DNA of 14,903 bases from CAZBQG01 sp964493945 (lineage in GTDB: Bacteria; Pseudomonadota; Alphaproteobacteria; Rhodospirillales; UBA2165), in contig CAZBQG010000098.1 of NCBI GenBank assembly GCA_964493945.1, positions 1 to 14,903 of the forward strand, read 5' to 3'. The notes beneath the pieces were generated by a model. It worked only from the letters and a program-made list of their open reading frames with translations, did no database searches and was not told the DNA's origin. Below are positions 1 to 6,002 of the stretch, one piece after another. A program made the position numbers and the translations under genes. How positions within the stretch are numbered: position 1 is the stretch's first letter; the number at the start of each line of letters is the position of its first letter.

Positions 1-581
1 CCAATGCCGGCGCCTCCGAGCTGGCCCGCCCGGCGATCGGCTTCGAGCGGGATATACGCGAGGGCGACGACACCGAAGCCATCGAGAAGATGTTCTCGCC
101 GGAATTCCGCAACCGGCTGGACGCCAACATCACCTTCGCCTCGCTGCCGCCCGAGGTCATCGCCCGGGTGGTCGAGAAATTCATCATGGAGCTGGAAGCC
201 CAGCTGGGCGATCGGGCGGTGAGCATTGAGCTCACCCAGCCGGCCCGCGAATGGCTTGGCCGCAAGGGCTACGACAAGCGCTATGGCGCCAGGCCCCTGG
301 CCCGGGTGATCCAGGAACATATCAAGAAGCCGCTGGCCGACGAATTGCTGTTCGGCAAGCTGATCAAGGGTGGCCTGGTGCGCGTTAAGGTAGAAAATAG
401 TAAGATCGCCTTCGACTATCCCGATCCACCGCCCTCGGCCAAGCCGGCCAAGCCGGCCAAGGACGAAGATGAGGGGAGCTCCGAGGCCTCCGAGGCCCCC
501 GGGACCAAAGACCAAACCCCGCCGCCGGATGAACCGGATGGGGATGACGACGACCGCAAGAAAACCGAACTGGTCGATTAG
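1..581 (+). CDS. clpA: ATP-dependent Clp protease ATP-binding subunit ClpA, C-terminal part (5' end outside window)
   Basis: ClpA is the AAA+ unfoldase that feeds substrates, including N-degron proteins delivered by ClpS, into the ClpP protease in the cytoplasm. The reading frame enters the window with its first complete codon at base 3 and ends at TAG 579-581. The start reads NAGASELARPAIGF, typical of the second AAA+ module after its Walker B region, then FSPEFRNRLD. The D2 small domain follows, with the sensor-2 motif YDKRYGARPL and the closing IKKPLADELLFG. After the normal family end there is a low-complexity tail of about 50 residues. It contains a tandem GCCAAGCCG repeat (about 438-461, giving AKPAKPAK), a run of acidic residues and a terminal ELVD. 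Such acidic/proline tails vary between alphaproteobacterial ClpA proteins. The ClpP-docking loop should lie upstream of the window. No clear T-tract terminator follows; a kinase remnant abuts it on the opposite strand. Confidence 0.95.
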   Translation, partial: NAGASELARPAIGFERDIREGDDTEAIEKMFSPEFRNRLDANITFASLPPEVIARVVEKFIMELEAQLGDRAVSIELTQPAREWLGRKGYDKRYGARPLARVIQEHIKKPLADELLFGKLIKGGLVRVKVENSKIAFDYPDPPPSAKPAKPAKDEDEGSSEASEAPGTKDQTPPPDEPDGDDDDRKKTELVD

Positions 582-1077
582 GGCACCGCGCCCGGCGGGG
601 AAGGCGTGTTTCAGGCAGTTGGAGATCAATTCGCTGACCATCGAGCCGACCGCCACCGCCTGGCTGCTGTCAAGATCGATTTCATCGACGGCGAGATGAT
701 AAGAGATCGAGCCCTGGTCCCGGGTCTCGCCCTGGCGCGTGCCGTCGAGGACGGCATCGAGGAAGTCCCGGGCCTTGATATGGGCAAGATCGCCGGCGCG
801 GTAGCGATGTTCGTGAACCTGGGACATGGCGAAAATGCGCTGGCGGCTTTCGATCAGGTTGGCCTGCGGACTGAGCATGCTGGCGATCACCTGGAAATTA
901 TTTTTGACCCGATGATGGATTTCCTTTTCCTCGAGGGATTTACTGATTTCGCCGTTGGACAGGCGGTTTTCCCGCACGCGGAAATATTTGGCGCCGCGCC
1001 GCTCTTCATACTCGCTGGAATTCAGCCGGCCGCGACGAAAAGGATCGCCAGCCAAGCCGATCCGCCAACCGGCCTGA
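582..1077 (-). pseudogene. Remnant of a sensor histidine kinase (HisKA_2/HWE-like), truncated
   Basis: Read on the minus strand, about 1035 down to 582 gives an unmistakable kinase dimerisation and phosphoacceptor region, LEEKEIHHRVKNN then FQVIASMLS. It is followed by RIFAMSQVHEHRYRAGDL and the N-box region SELISNCLKHAFPAGRG. The homology stops exactly at the clpA stop codon. The N-box is present, but the G1 and G2 ATP-binding boxes (DDGxG and after) are missing, so the kinase cannot be complete. No in-frame stop occurs: the frame stays open antisense to clpA to the window edge, because no clpA codon here is TTA, CTA or TCA. The 5' side is also poor. The frame opens just after a stop at about 1138, inside the upstream FemAB-like gene, and its first ATG lies within the helix after the H-box. 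About 12 residues seem missing after MLSPQA compared with usual family members. I infer a decayed gene whose 3' half was deleted next to clpA. Confidence 0.75.
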
Positions 1078-2265
1078 TTATTCCACCGACCCGGCCTCGT
1101 CCCTCGCCGCGTTTTCGCGCCGGTAAGGAGAATATTCCATCAGTGCCGAGATTTCCGCGTCGGTGTCGGCCCGCTCCTGATCGAGGAAGCGCTCGACCGC
1201 TTCGCGAAAATTCTCATCCTCGATCCAATGCGCCGAATAGACCTCGCGTGGCAGATAGCCCCGCTGGATCTTGTGCGGCCCCTGGGCGCCGGCCTCGACC
1301 GATTGCAGGCCATTGATGATAGCGAAATCGATCGCCTGGTAATAGCAGGCCTCGAAATGAAGGAATTTGTATTCGCGGGTGCAGCCCCAGTTGCGCCCGA
1401 ACAAGGTGTCCTCGCCCCTCAGATTGAGCGCGCCGGCAACCGTCTCTCCATCGTCTTCGACGATGACCAGGACAACCCGATCGGCCAGGCTTTCACCCAG
1501 GCGGGCGAAAAAATCGCGGTTGAGGTAGTCCCGTCCCCATTTGCGTCCGGTGGTGTCCACGTAGAAGGCGTAAAAGGCATCCCAATGGTCGGGCTTGATG
1601 TCGTCTCCGGTCAATGCGCTCAGCTTCAGGCCCTGGCGGACCACCTCGCGGCGTTCCTTGCGGATGGCCTTGCGCTTGCGCGAGCTTAATTCGGCGAGGA
1701 AATCATCGAAGGTCTGGTAGCCCCGGTTCTCCCAGTGGAACTGCTTGGAGGTGCGCAGGAGAAAGCCGGCATTGCCGAGACGCCGCCACTGATCCTCGGT
1801 CGGAAAGGTGACATGCAGCGAGGATACCTGGTGATGGCGTGCCACCTGCACCATGCCGCCGATCAGCCCTTCGGCGAATTCCTCTGGCGCGCCGGGAGCC
1901 AAAAGCAGCCGGGGCCCGGTGGCCGGCGTGAAGGGAACAGCCGCTTGCAGTTTGGGATAATATTTGCCCCCGGCCCGTTCATAGGCATCGGCCCAGCCCC
2001 AATCGAAGACATATTCCCCGTAAGAATGGCTTTTCAGATAAAGCGGTACGGCACCCTGGGCTTTTTCATCTTCACCGATGATAAGCAGATGCTGGGGCTG
2101 CCAGCCGGTTTCCGCCGTGACCGATCCGGATTGTTCCAGGGCCAAAAGAAACGCATGGCTGACAAAGGGATCCCGCCCGCCGGCACAAAAATCCCAGTCC
2201 CCGGCCTCAACCTCGGAGATGCGGTTCAGAACCGAGACGGCTAAAGGTTCGTTTCCATCGGGCAT
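1078..2265 (-). CDS. FemAB-like GNAT-fold N-acyltransferase (DUF482, peptidoglycan-biosynthesis-like)
   Basis: A complete 395-residue protein beginning MPDGNEPLAV. It has the features of the DUF482/FemAB_like family: an early WDFCAGGRDPFVSHAFL segment, the GEYVFDWGWADAYERAGGKYYPKL block, and a C-terminal EAGAQGPHKIQRGYLP segment. Relatives are described as GNAT-superfamily acyltransferases related to peptidoglycan interpeptide-bridge enzymes, but the substrate of this family is not established. The basic stretch around SSRKRKAIRKERREV lies mid-protein, between the two GNAT-like halves. No signal peptide or membrane segment is visible, so it is probably cytoplasmic. The start has only a weak upstream Shine-Dalgarno sequence. 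Its stop overlaps the upstream edge of the kinase remnant, which lies in another frame. An imperfect inverted repeat lies in the 150-base gap upstream. Proximity to clpA and RidA genes is, from memory, common for this family in alphaproteobacteria. Confidence 0.85.
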   Translation of the reverse strand: MPDGNEPLAVSVLNRISEVEAGDWDFCAGGRDPFVSHAFLLALEQSGSVTAETGWQPQHLLIIGEDEKAQGAVPLYLKSHSYGEYVFDWGWADAYERAGGKYYPKLQAAVPFTPATGPRLLLAPGAPEEFAEGLIGGMVQVARHHQVSSLHVTFPTEDQWRRLGNAGFLLRTSKQFHWENRGYQTFDDFLAELSSRKRKAIRKERREVVRQGLKLSALTGDDIKPDHWDAFYAFYVDTTGRKWGRDYLNRDFFARLGESLADRVVLVIVEDDGETVAGALNLRGEDTLFGRNWGCTREYKFLHFEACYYQAIDFAIINGLQSVEAGAQGPHKIQRGYLPREVYSAHWIEDENFREAVERFLDQERADTDAEISALMEYSPYRRENAARDEAGSVE

Positions 2266-2319
2266 GACTTAGAGATAAGGGGCCGGGGCCGGATGGGCAA
2301 GAGTAGCGCCGGTCCCTAA

Positions 2320-2370
2320 AGCATATCCAGCTCACATGCCTTCACTGGCTATGCTCTAGTTTTTTGTTTT
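2320..2370. terminator. Imperfect inverted repeat with adjacent T-tract (possible terminator or operator)
   Basis: AGCATATCCAG (2320-2330) pairs with CTGGCTATGCT (2345-2355) with a single mismatch across 11 bp, around a 14-base loop. On the plus strand it is followed by TTTTTT-G-TTTT at 2360-2370, the form of an intrinsic terminator. However, no plus-strand gene reads into it. On the minus strand it lies downstream of the VOC gene and upstream of the FemAB-like gene, preceded by an A-rich tract and followed by only two or three T. It may end the VOC-RidA-MBL operon, act in both directions, or be an operator. Confidence 0.4.
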
Positions 2371-2415
2371 AAGCAAATACGTCGCCGCAGATTATCCATC
2401 TGCTCGGGATTTGCT

Positions 2416-2784
2416 CTACCCTCTGATTTCGACCATTTCGCCATCCGGCCCGGCGACGACGGCCCGGCGCCAGCCTTTTTCGCGCTCGATGCGGGCCTGG
2501 GTCGGGTGGGGTGCCTGGAGGACCTCAATGCCGGCCGCTTCCAGCTTGTCGAAAGCACCGTCGAAATCGTCGGTCTCCATGCAGAAATGAAAGCCGTCCA
2601 CGGCGGAATCGGGCCGTCCGACCAGTTCCAGAACCGTGTCTTCCAGACGCAGATAGGAAATGTCGAACCCCATGGGTGTGTCATGTTCGAAATAGGTCTC
2701 GAAGCCGAAATGGGTTTCGTAGAACGCTTTGGACCGCTCCAAATCACTCACATGAAGGGCCATATGGTCGATGCGCCGATACAT
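2416..2784 (-). CDS. VOC-fold (glyoxalase/lactoylglutathione lyase-like) metalloprotein
   Basis: A complete 122-residue single-domain protein of the vicinal oxygen chelate superfamily. It has two beta-alpha-beta-beta-beta repeats: RRIDHMALHVSDLERSKAFY opens the first, and VDGFHFCMETDDFDGAFDKL opens the second. The four expected metal ligands are present at H7, E53, H66 and E119 (GEMVEI). This matches the glyoxalase I layout and suggests a functional divalent-metal site. Glyoxalase I converts the hemithioacetal of methylglyoxal and glutathione into S-lactoylglutathione. Other VOC proteins are epimerases, dioxygenases or resistance proteins, and the sequence alone does not decide between them. 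A strong AGGAGG lies 8 bases before the ATG. The gene is the last of a three-gene minus-strand operon, 31 bases after the RidA stop, which suggests a role in clearing reactive carbonyl metabolites. Confidence 0.88.
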   Translation of the reverse strand: MYRRIDHMALHVSDLERSKAFYETHFGFETYFEHDTPMGFDISYLRLEDTVLELVGRPDSAVDGFHFCMETDDFDGAFDKLEAAGIEVLQAPHPTQARIEREKGWRRAVVAGPDGEMVEIRG

Positions 2785-2815
2785 ATTTTATCCTCCTGGC
2801 TTTAAATTATTTGGA

Positions 2816-3283
2816 TCACTTTAATTCAATAACGCCTTCCACTTCCACCGCCTCGCCCAGCGGCAGAGACGCGCAGCCGATTGCGGCCCTTGCATGGCGC
2901 CCCAGAGCCCCAAAGATTTCCACCATCAGATCGGATGCCCCATTGATCACCTGGGGATGTTCGGTGAATTTGGGCGTGCAATTGACATAACCGCCCAGCC
3001 TGATGATGCGGGCCACCCGGTCCAGATCACCTTCGCAGGCCTGGCGCAACTGGGCAATCAAATTAAGCCCGCAGGCGCGCGCGGCGCGCTGGCCGTCTTC
3101 GGTACCTAGATTCTCCCCCAGCCTGCCCTGAAATTGGGGCTTGCCGTCTTTCAAGGACAATTGCCCGGATATGAATACAAGATTGCCGCTTAAGACCCAG
3201 GGGACGTAATTGCCGACAGCCGGTGTCACCTCAGGCAGCTCGATGCCCAATTCGGTGAGCCGCATCTCTATCTTGCCGCTCAT
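2816..3283 (-). CDS. RidA/YjgF/UK114 family protein (enamine/imine deaminase-like)
   Basis: A complete 155-residue protein. Rid proteins form trimers and hydrolyse reactive enamine/imine intermediates such as 2-aminoacrylate, released by PLP enzymes. The family signature is clear: NYVPWVLSGNLVFISGQL near the N-terminus, then LGGYVNCTPKFTEHPQVINGAS. The closing block is ARAAIGCASLPLGEAVEVEGVI, where the Arg in ARAAIG corresponds to the catalytic arginine and the ELK terminus follows the terminal glutamate. The length is greater than the ~128 residues of archetypal RidA. It fits the longer YjgF_YER057c_UK114_like_1-type subgroup, so exact activity is uncertain. The ATG overlaps the stop of the upstream MBL gene by four bases (ATGA at 3280-3283), implying translational coupling, with GAGGAG upstream. 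Confidence 0.9.
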   Translation of the reverse strand: MSGKIEMRLTELGIELPEVTPAVGNYVPWVLSGNLVFISGQLSLKDGKPQFQGRLGENLGTEDGQRAARACGLNLIAQLRQACEGDLDRVARIIRLGGYVNCTPKFTEHPQVINGASDLMVEIFGALGRHARAAIGCASLPLGEAVEVEGVIELK

Positions 3284-4365
3284 TTTATTTTCTCCTCATG
3301 ATTATGCGGGACCTCCCAACTCTGCCCGATGGAAAGCACGCGAAAGCGCTCTTCGGCCAAACCCTTGGCTTTTCTGGCGGCAGCCAGGCGCTGGGCCGGC
3401 TCCTCCATGGGCTCATCAGTCTGGCGGAAAGTGGCGAAATGGATGGCCATGGCATAGTCCGCCTTCAGATGCCCATAGGCCTCAACCGCCTCTTCCGGAT
3501 TCATATGGGCATATTCCATGAACCAGCGCGGCGCATAGGCCCCGATGGGCAAAAGGGCCAGGCGGAAGGCGCCGAATTTTCCACTGGCGGCCCGGTAATT
3601 ATCCCCCTCCCCATATCCCGCATCGCCGGCGAAATAGATATTACCCGCCGGGGCCTCGATCACATGAGCCCCCCAAAGCGCTTCATTGGTGTCCCACCAG
3701 GTGCGCGCCGACCAGTGCTGCTGAGGTAACAAATGCAGGCGCACCCCTTTACCGGCCGCCAGGCTGCCACCCCAATCCAGCACCTTGACGCGGATATCCG
3801 GATCATAGCCGTGAATGATCGTATCATTGCCCAAGGGCGCCACCACCAGGGCGCCGTCCCTCTCATGGATGCGCTTTAGGCTTTCCAGGTTCAGATGGTC
3901 GTAATGATTATGGCTGATCAGGATCAGATCGATCTTGGGCAGTTTGTCGAAACTGACACCGGGGGGTGCCACGCGCCTGTTGCCCAAAAAGGATAAAGGC
4001 CCGGCGCGCTTGGCCCAAATGGGATCGGTCAGGATGTTCAGCCCCTGGGTCTGGATCAGAACCGTGGCATGACCGACGAAGCTGAGGCGCAGTTTGTCCC
4101 CTTCGACGCGGGCCGGCGGCTGATCGGCGAATTTGTTGGTGACCCGATCGGGCCAGGGCACGGGCTTGCGGGTAAAGCGCCATTTGAGAAACCGCGTGGG
4201 CCCTCCGGCATGGGGCCGGCCCGGATTGAAGAAGCGCTTTCCGTTGAAATGATCCGTCGTCCCGCCCTCGTAATAGACATCGCAGCCGTTAAGAAAAATC
4301 CCGCCCAGAAGAAGGAGCAAAACCCCCTTCAGGACTGAAAACCCGCGAAACATTCTTGGCCTCAT
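3280..4365 (-). CDS. MBL-fold (NAPE-PLD/UlaG-like) metal-dependent hydrolase, predicted lipoprotein
   Basis: A complete 361-residue protein. Residues 1-28 form a signal peptide (MRPRMFRGF, a leucine-rich core, then FLNGC) with a plausible lipobox ending at Cys28. Asp29 follows, which in E. coli would favour inner-membrane retention. The mature part has the metallo-beta-lactamase signature SHNHYDH (H152, H154, D156, H157), preceded by LSFVGHATVLIQT and LTDPIW. Further metal-site elements are QQHW, the GDAGYG aspartate and the late AIHFATF histidine. This order matches the lactamase_B_2 group that includes N-acyl-phosphatidylethanolamine phospholipase D and related hydrolases. A phospholipid-type phosphodiester is a reasonable but unproven substrate. 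AGGGAG lies just before the ATG. It is the first gene of the operon with RidA and VOC. Upstream, the divergent strand carries only an aminotransferase fragment, so its promoter must lie within about 4366-4500. Confidence 0.88.
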   Translation of the reverse strand: MRPRMFRGFSVLKGVLLLLLGGIFLNGCDVYYEGGTTDHFNGKRFFNPGRPHAGGPTRFLKWRFTRKPVPWPDRVTNKFADQPPARVEGDKLRLSFVGHATVLIQTQGLNILTDPIWAKRAGPLSFLGNRRVAPPGVSFDKLPKIDLILISHNHYDHLNLESLKRIHERDGALVVAPLGNDTIIHGYDPDIRVKVLDWGGSLAAGKGVRLHLLPQQHWSARTWWDTNEALWGAHVIEAPAGNIYFAGDAGYGEGDNYRAASGKFGAFRLALLPIGAYAPRWFMEYAHMNPEEAVEAYGHLKADYAMAIHFATFRQTDEPMEEPAQRLAAARKAKGLAEERFRVLSIGQSWEVPHNHEEKIK

Positions 4366-4393
4366 TGCCGCTCCCTGATTGCGCGCAGTTTAG

Positions 4394-4590
4394 CACCAAC
4401 CTTTCCGCGAGGCGAGGTGCCTGGTGGATGAAGTCCGCAAACTGGTCTTGGATAATTTCGATATTTCCCTGGGCACCGGGCTTGGCCGCTTGGCCGGCAA
4501 GGTTTTTCGCATCGGACATTTGGGCGATTTCAACGATGCCATGCTGCTGAGAACCCTGGGCGGGGTCGAGATGGGATTGGAGATGGCTGG
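4394..4590 (+). pseudogene. C-terminal fragment of a serine/alanine-glyoxylate aminotransferase (class V PLP enzyme)
   Basis: The frame is open from just after TAG at 4391-4393. From about 4424 it reads VDEVRKLVLDNFDISLGTGLG, and after that RLAGKVFRIGHLGDFNDAM and LLRTLGGVEMGLEMAG. This is the signature C-terminus of the serine-glyoxylate/alanine-glyoxylate aminotransferase family, enzymes of about 390 residues that move amino groups onto glyoxylate using PLP. Only the last ~55-60 residues remain. The PLP-lysine domain and start are gone, and no stop follows where the family normally ends. Instead the frame runs on as unrelated sequence until 4738, overlapping tctC in another frame. I infer that a deletion joined the 3' end of this gene to the 5' end of tctC at about 4585-4590. 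The fragment has no function I can support. Confidence 0.8.
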
Positions 4591-4595
4591 TCTGG

Positions 4596-5519
4596 GTGTT
4601 GGCAGTGGCGGCACTCCTGGCGGCGGCCGCCACGCAGGCAGCCGGCTGGAAACCATCCGGCCCCATCACCCTGACCATCGGCTTTGGCCCCGGCGGCTCA
4701 ACCGACACCATGGGGCGCCTGATAGCCAAGCATATTGAAAAATCCAAAGGCTGGACGGTGGTCGTCAAGAACCGGGGCGGCGGCGGCGGCGTGGTAATGC
4801 TGACCGGGCTCCAGCGGCAAAAGCCCAACGGGCTCAACATCGGTATGGCCGTTTCCACCGGCGTCATCGTCGCCGTTGGCACCCGCAAGGCGACACCCTT
4901 CAAGCTCAACAGCTTCGATTATCTGGGCACCGTCACGACGGGCCATCTGGTGATTATCGCCAAAGGCGACACGCCTAATAACGACATCCCCGGTCTGGTC
5001 GCCTTTGCCAAGAAAAATGGCGGCGCCTCGGTCACCTCCAACGGCCTGTCGGCCAATTTGATTCTGAAGGCCATTTCCAAAACAAATGGGGTCAACATCC
5101 GCGCCGTGCCCACCAAGGGCGGTGCCGAGAGTATCAAGCAGGTCCTGGGCGGCCATGTGGATGCCGGGTTCGACGGCGGACGCCATATGAAATACCTAAA
5201 ATCGGGCGATCTAAAGGTGCTGGCGACGACCAGTGTCCACCGCCACCCCATCGCCACCAAACAGCCAACCTTGCAAGAGCAGGGCTTTCCCTATTCGGTG
5301 GCGCCCACCTGGTTCGCGGCCGCCCCCGCCGGATTGCCGAAGAACGTCAAGGCGGCCCTGGCCAAAGCCTTTGACGAAGCGATTAACTCGGACGATGTAC
5401 GCAAGATCGTCGAGAAGCGTTTCCGGCTCAAGGTCAACAATCTGGGACCAGGCGGCGCGACGAAACTGTTCAACTCCGGGCTCGGCGAACTCAAGGACCT
5501 GATCGCGGCGTCGAAATAA
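4596..5519 (+). CDS. tctC: Tripartite tricarboxylate transporter substrate-binding protein (TctC/Bug family); start uncertain
   Basis: A periplasmic binding protein that delivers organic acids to the TctAB permease. After a hydrophobic, Ala-rich leader ending ATQAAGW, the mature domain shows the Bug-family ligand loops PITLTIGFGPGGSTDTMG and KNRGGGGGV. Later come the hinge segments GGAESIKQVLGGHVDAGFDGG and FPYSVAPTWFAAAPAGLPK. About 290 mature residues is normal. The start is the problem. In frame after TGA 4548-4550 there is no ATG before the leader. GTG at 4596 gives a leader without the usual positive N-region, whereas the codons just upstream read RWDWRWLVW, which would supply that charge but lack a start. 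CTG 4587 is another option. The best Shine-Dalgarno (GGAG about 4579) is far from GTG. The native start was probably lost at the junction with the aminotransferase fragment. The protein body is otherwise intact. Confidence 0.85.
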   Translation: MLAVAALLAAAATQAAGWKPSGPITLTIGFGPGGSTDTMGRLIAKHIEKSKGWTVVVKNRGGGGGVVMLTGLQRQKPNGLNIGMAVSTGVIVAVGTRKATPFKLNSFDYLGTVTTGHLVIIAKGDTPNNDIPGLVAFAKKNGGASVTSNGLSANLILKAISKTNGVNIRAVPTKGGAESIKQVLGGHVDAGFDGGRHMKYLKSGDLKVLATTSVHRHPIATKQPTLQEQGFPYSVAPTWFAAAPAGLPKNVKAALAKAFDEAINSDDVRKIVEKRFRLKVNNLGPGGATKLFNSGLGELKDLIAASK

Positions 5520-5561
5520 GGACGCAAGCGCGTCAGGCCGGCAGACGCGTTGGGGGGCCCG

Positions 5562-5987
5562 ATGTCCATGTCACTGGGCCGAGCACTCGGGGCGGTCAGC
5601 GCCGTAATTGGCGCTGGCTTCCTTTTTGGTATTGTCCCCTGGCAGACCGAGGCGGTGGATTCGGCAGCACTGCGCCCGGGTACCATGCCCAGTGCTGCCG
5701 CCGTCCTGGTCATCGTCAGCGGGATCGTGCAATGGGCGAAGCCGACGGGAACGGCAATCTTCGAGCCGGACCGGGTTCTGAGGGCGGTCTTTGTCATCAC
5801 TTTTTGCCTGGCCGGAACTCTGGCCCTCGAACTGGCCGGATATTTGTTCGCGGCACCCATGCTGGTTGGCGCCCTGATGCTTCTCTCCGGCGAGCGGCGC
5901 TGGCTCTGGTTCGGTGTCGGCCTGGCCGTTCTTCCCACCCTGATCTGGTTCGTCTTCGAAATGGTTCTACGCCGGCCGCTGCCATGA
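5562..5987 (+). CDS. tctB: Tripartite tricarboxylate transporter small membrane subunit TctB
   Basis: The small, poorly conserved membrane subunit of TTT transporters. From ATG 5562 it has 141 residues with four predicted membrane helices: an ALGAVSAVIGAGFLFGIV segment, PSAAAVLVIVSGIV, a long hydrophobic stretch AVFVITFCLAGTLALELAGY continuing to MLVGALMLL, and WLWFGVGLAVLPTLIWFVF. The motif LRPGTMPSAAAVL after the first helix is typical of TctB. A G-rich Shine-Dalgarno (GGGGGG at 5551-5556) lies just before the ATG at 5562, so I prefer it to TTG 5550; ATG 5568 is also possible. It sits 42 bases after tctC and 15 before tctA, in the classical C-B-A order. No disabling lesion was seen. Confidence 0.88.
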   Translation: MSMSLGRALGAVSAVIGAGFLFGIVPWQTEAVDSAALRPGTMPSAAAVLVIVSGIVQWAKPTGTAIFEPDRVLRAVFVITFCLAGTLALELAGYLFAAPMLVGALMLLSGERRWLWFGVGLAVLPTLIWFVFEMVLRRPLP

Positions 5988-6002
5988 TCAGAATTTATTG
6001 CC

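Noticed and set aside
438..461. Tandem GCCAAGCCG repeat in clpA considered as a mobile or CRISPR-like repeat
   Set aside because: In-frame, inside the low-complexity protein tail; only two and a half copies.
606..1316. A 236-codon plus-strand frame after clpA
   Set aside because: It is the antisense shadow of the kinase remnant and of the FemAB-like gene end; its translation has no family resemblance, while the minus strand does.
4289..4909. A 206-codon minus-strand frame over the aminotransferase-tctC junction
   Set aside because: Pro/Ala-rich shadow of tctC and the MBL start; the plus strand and the MBL gene explain the same bases with clear homology.
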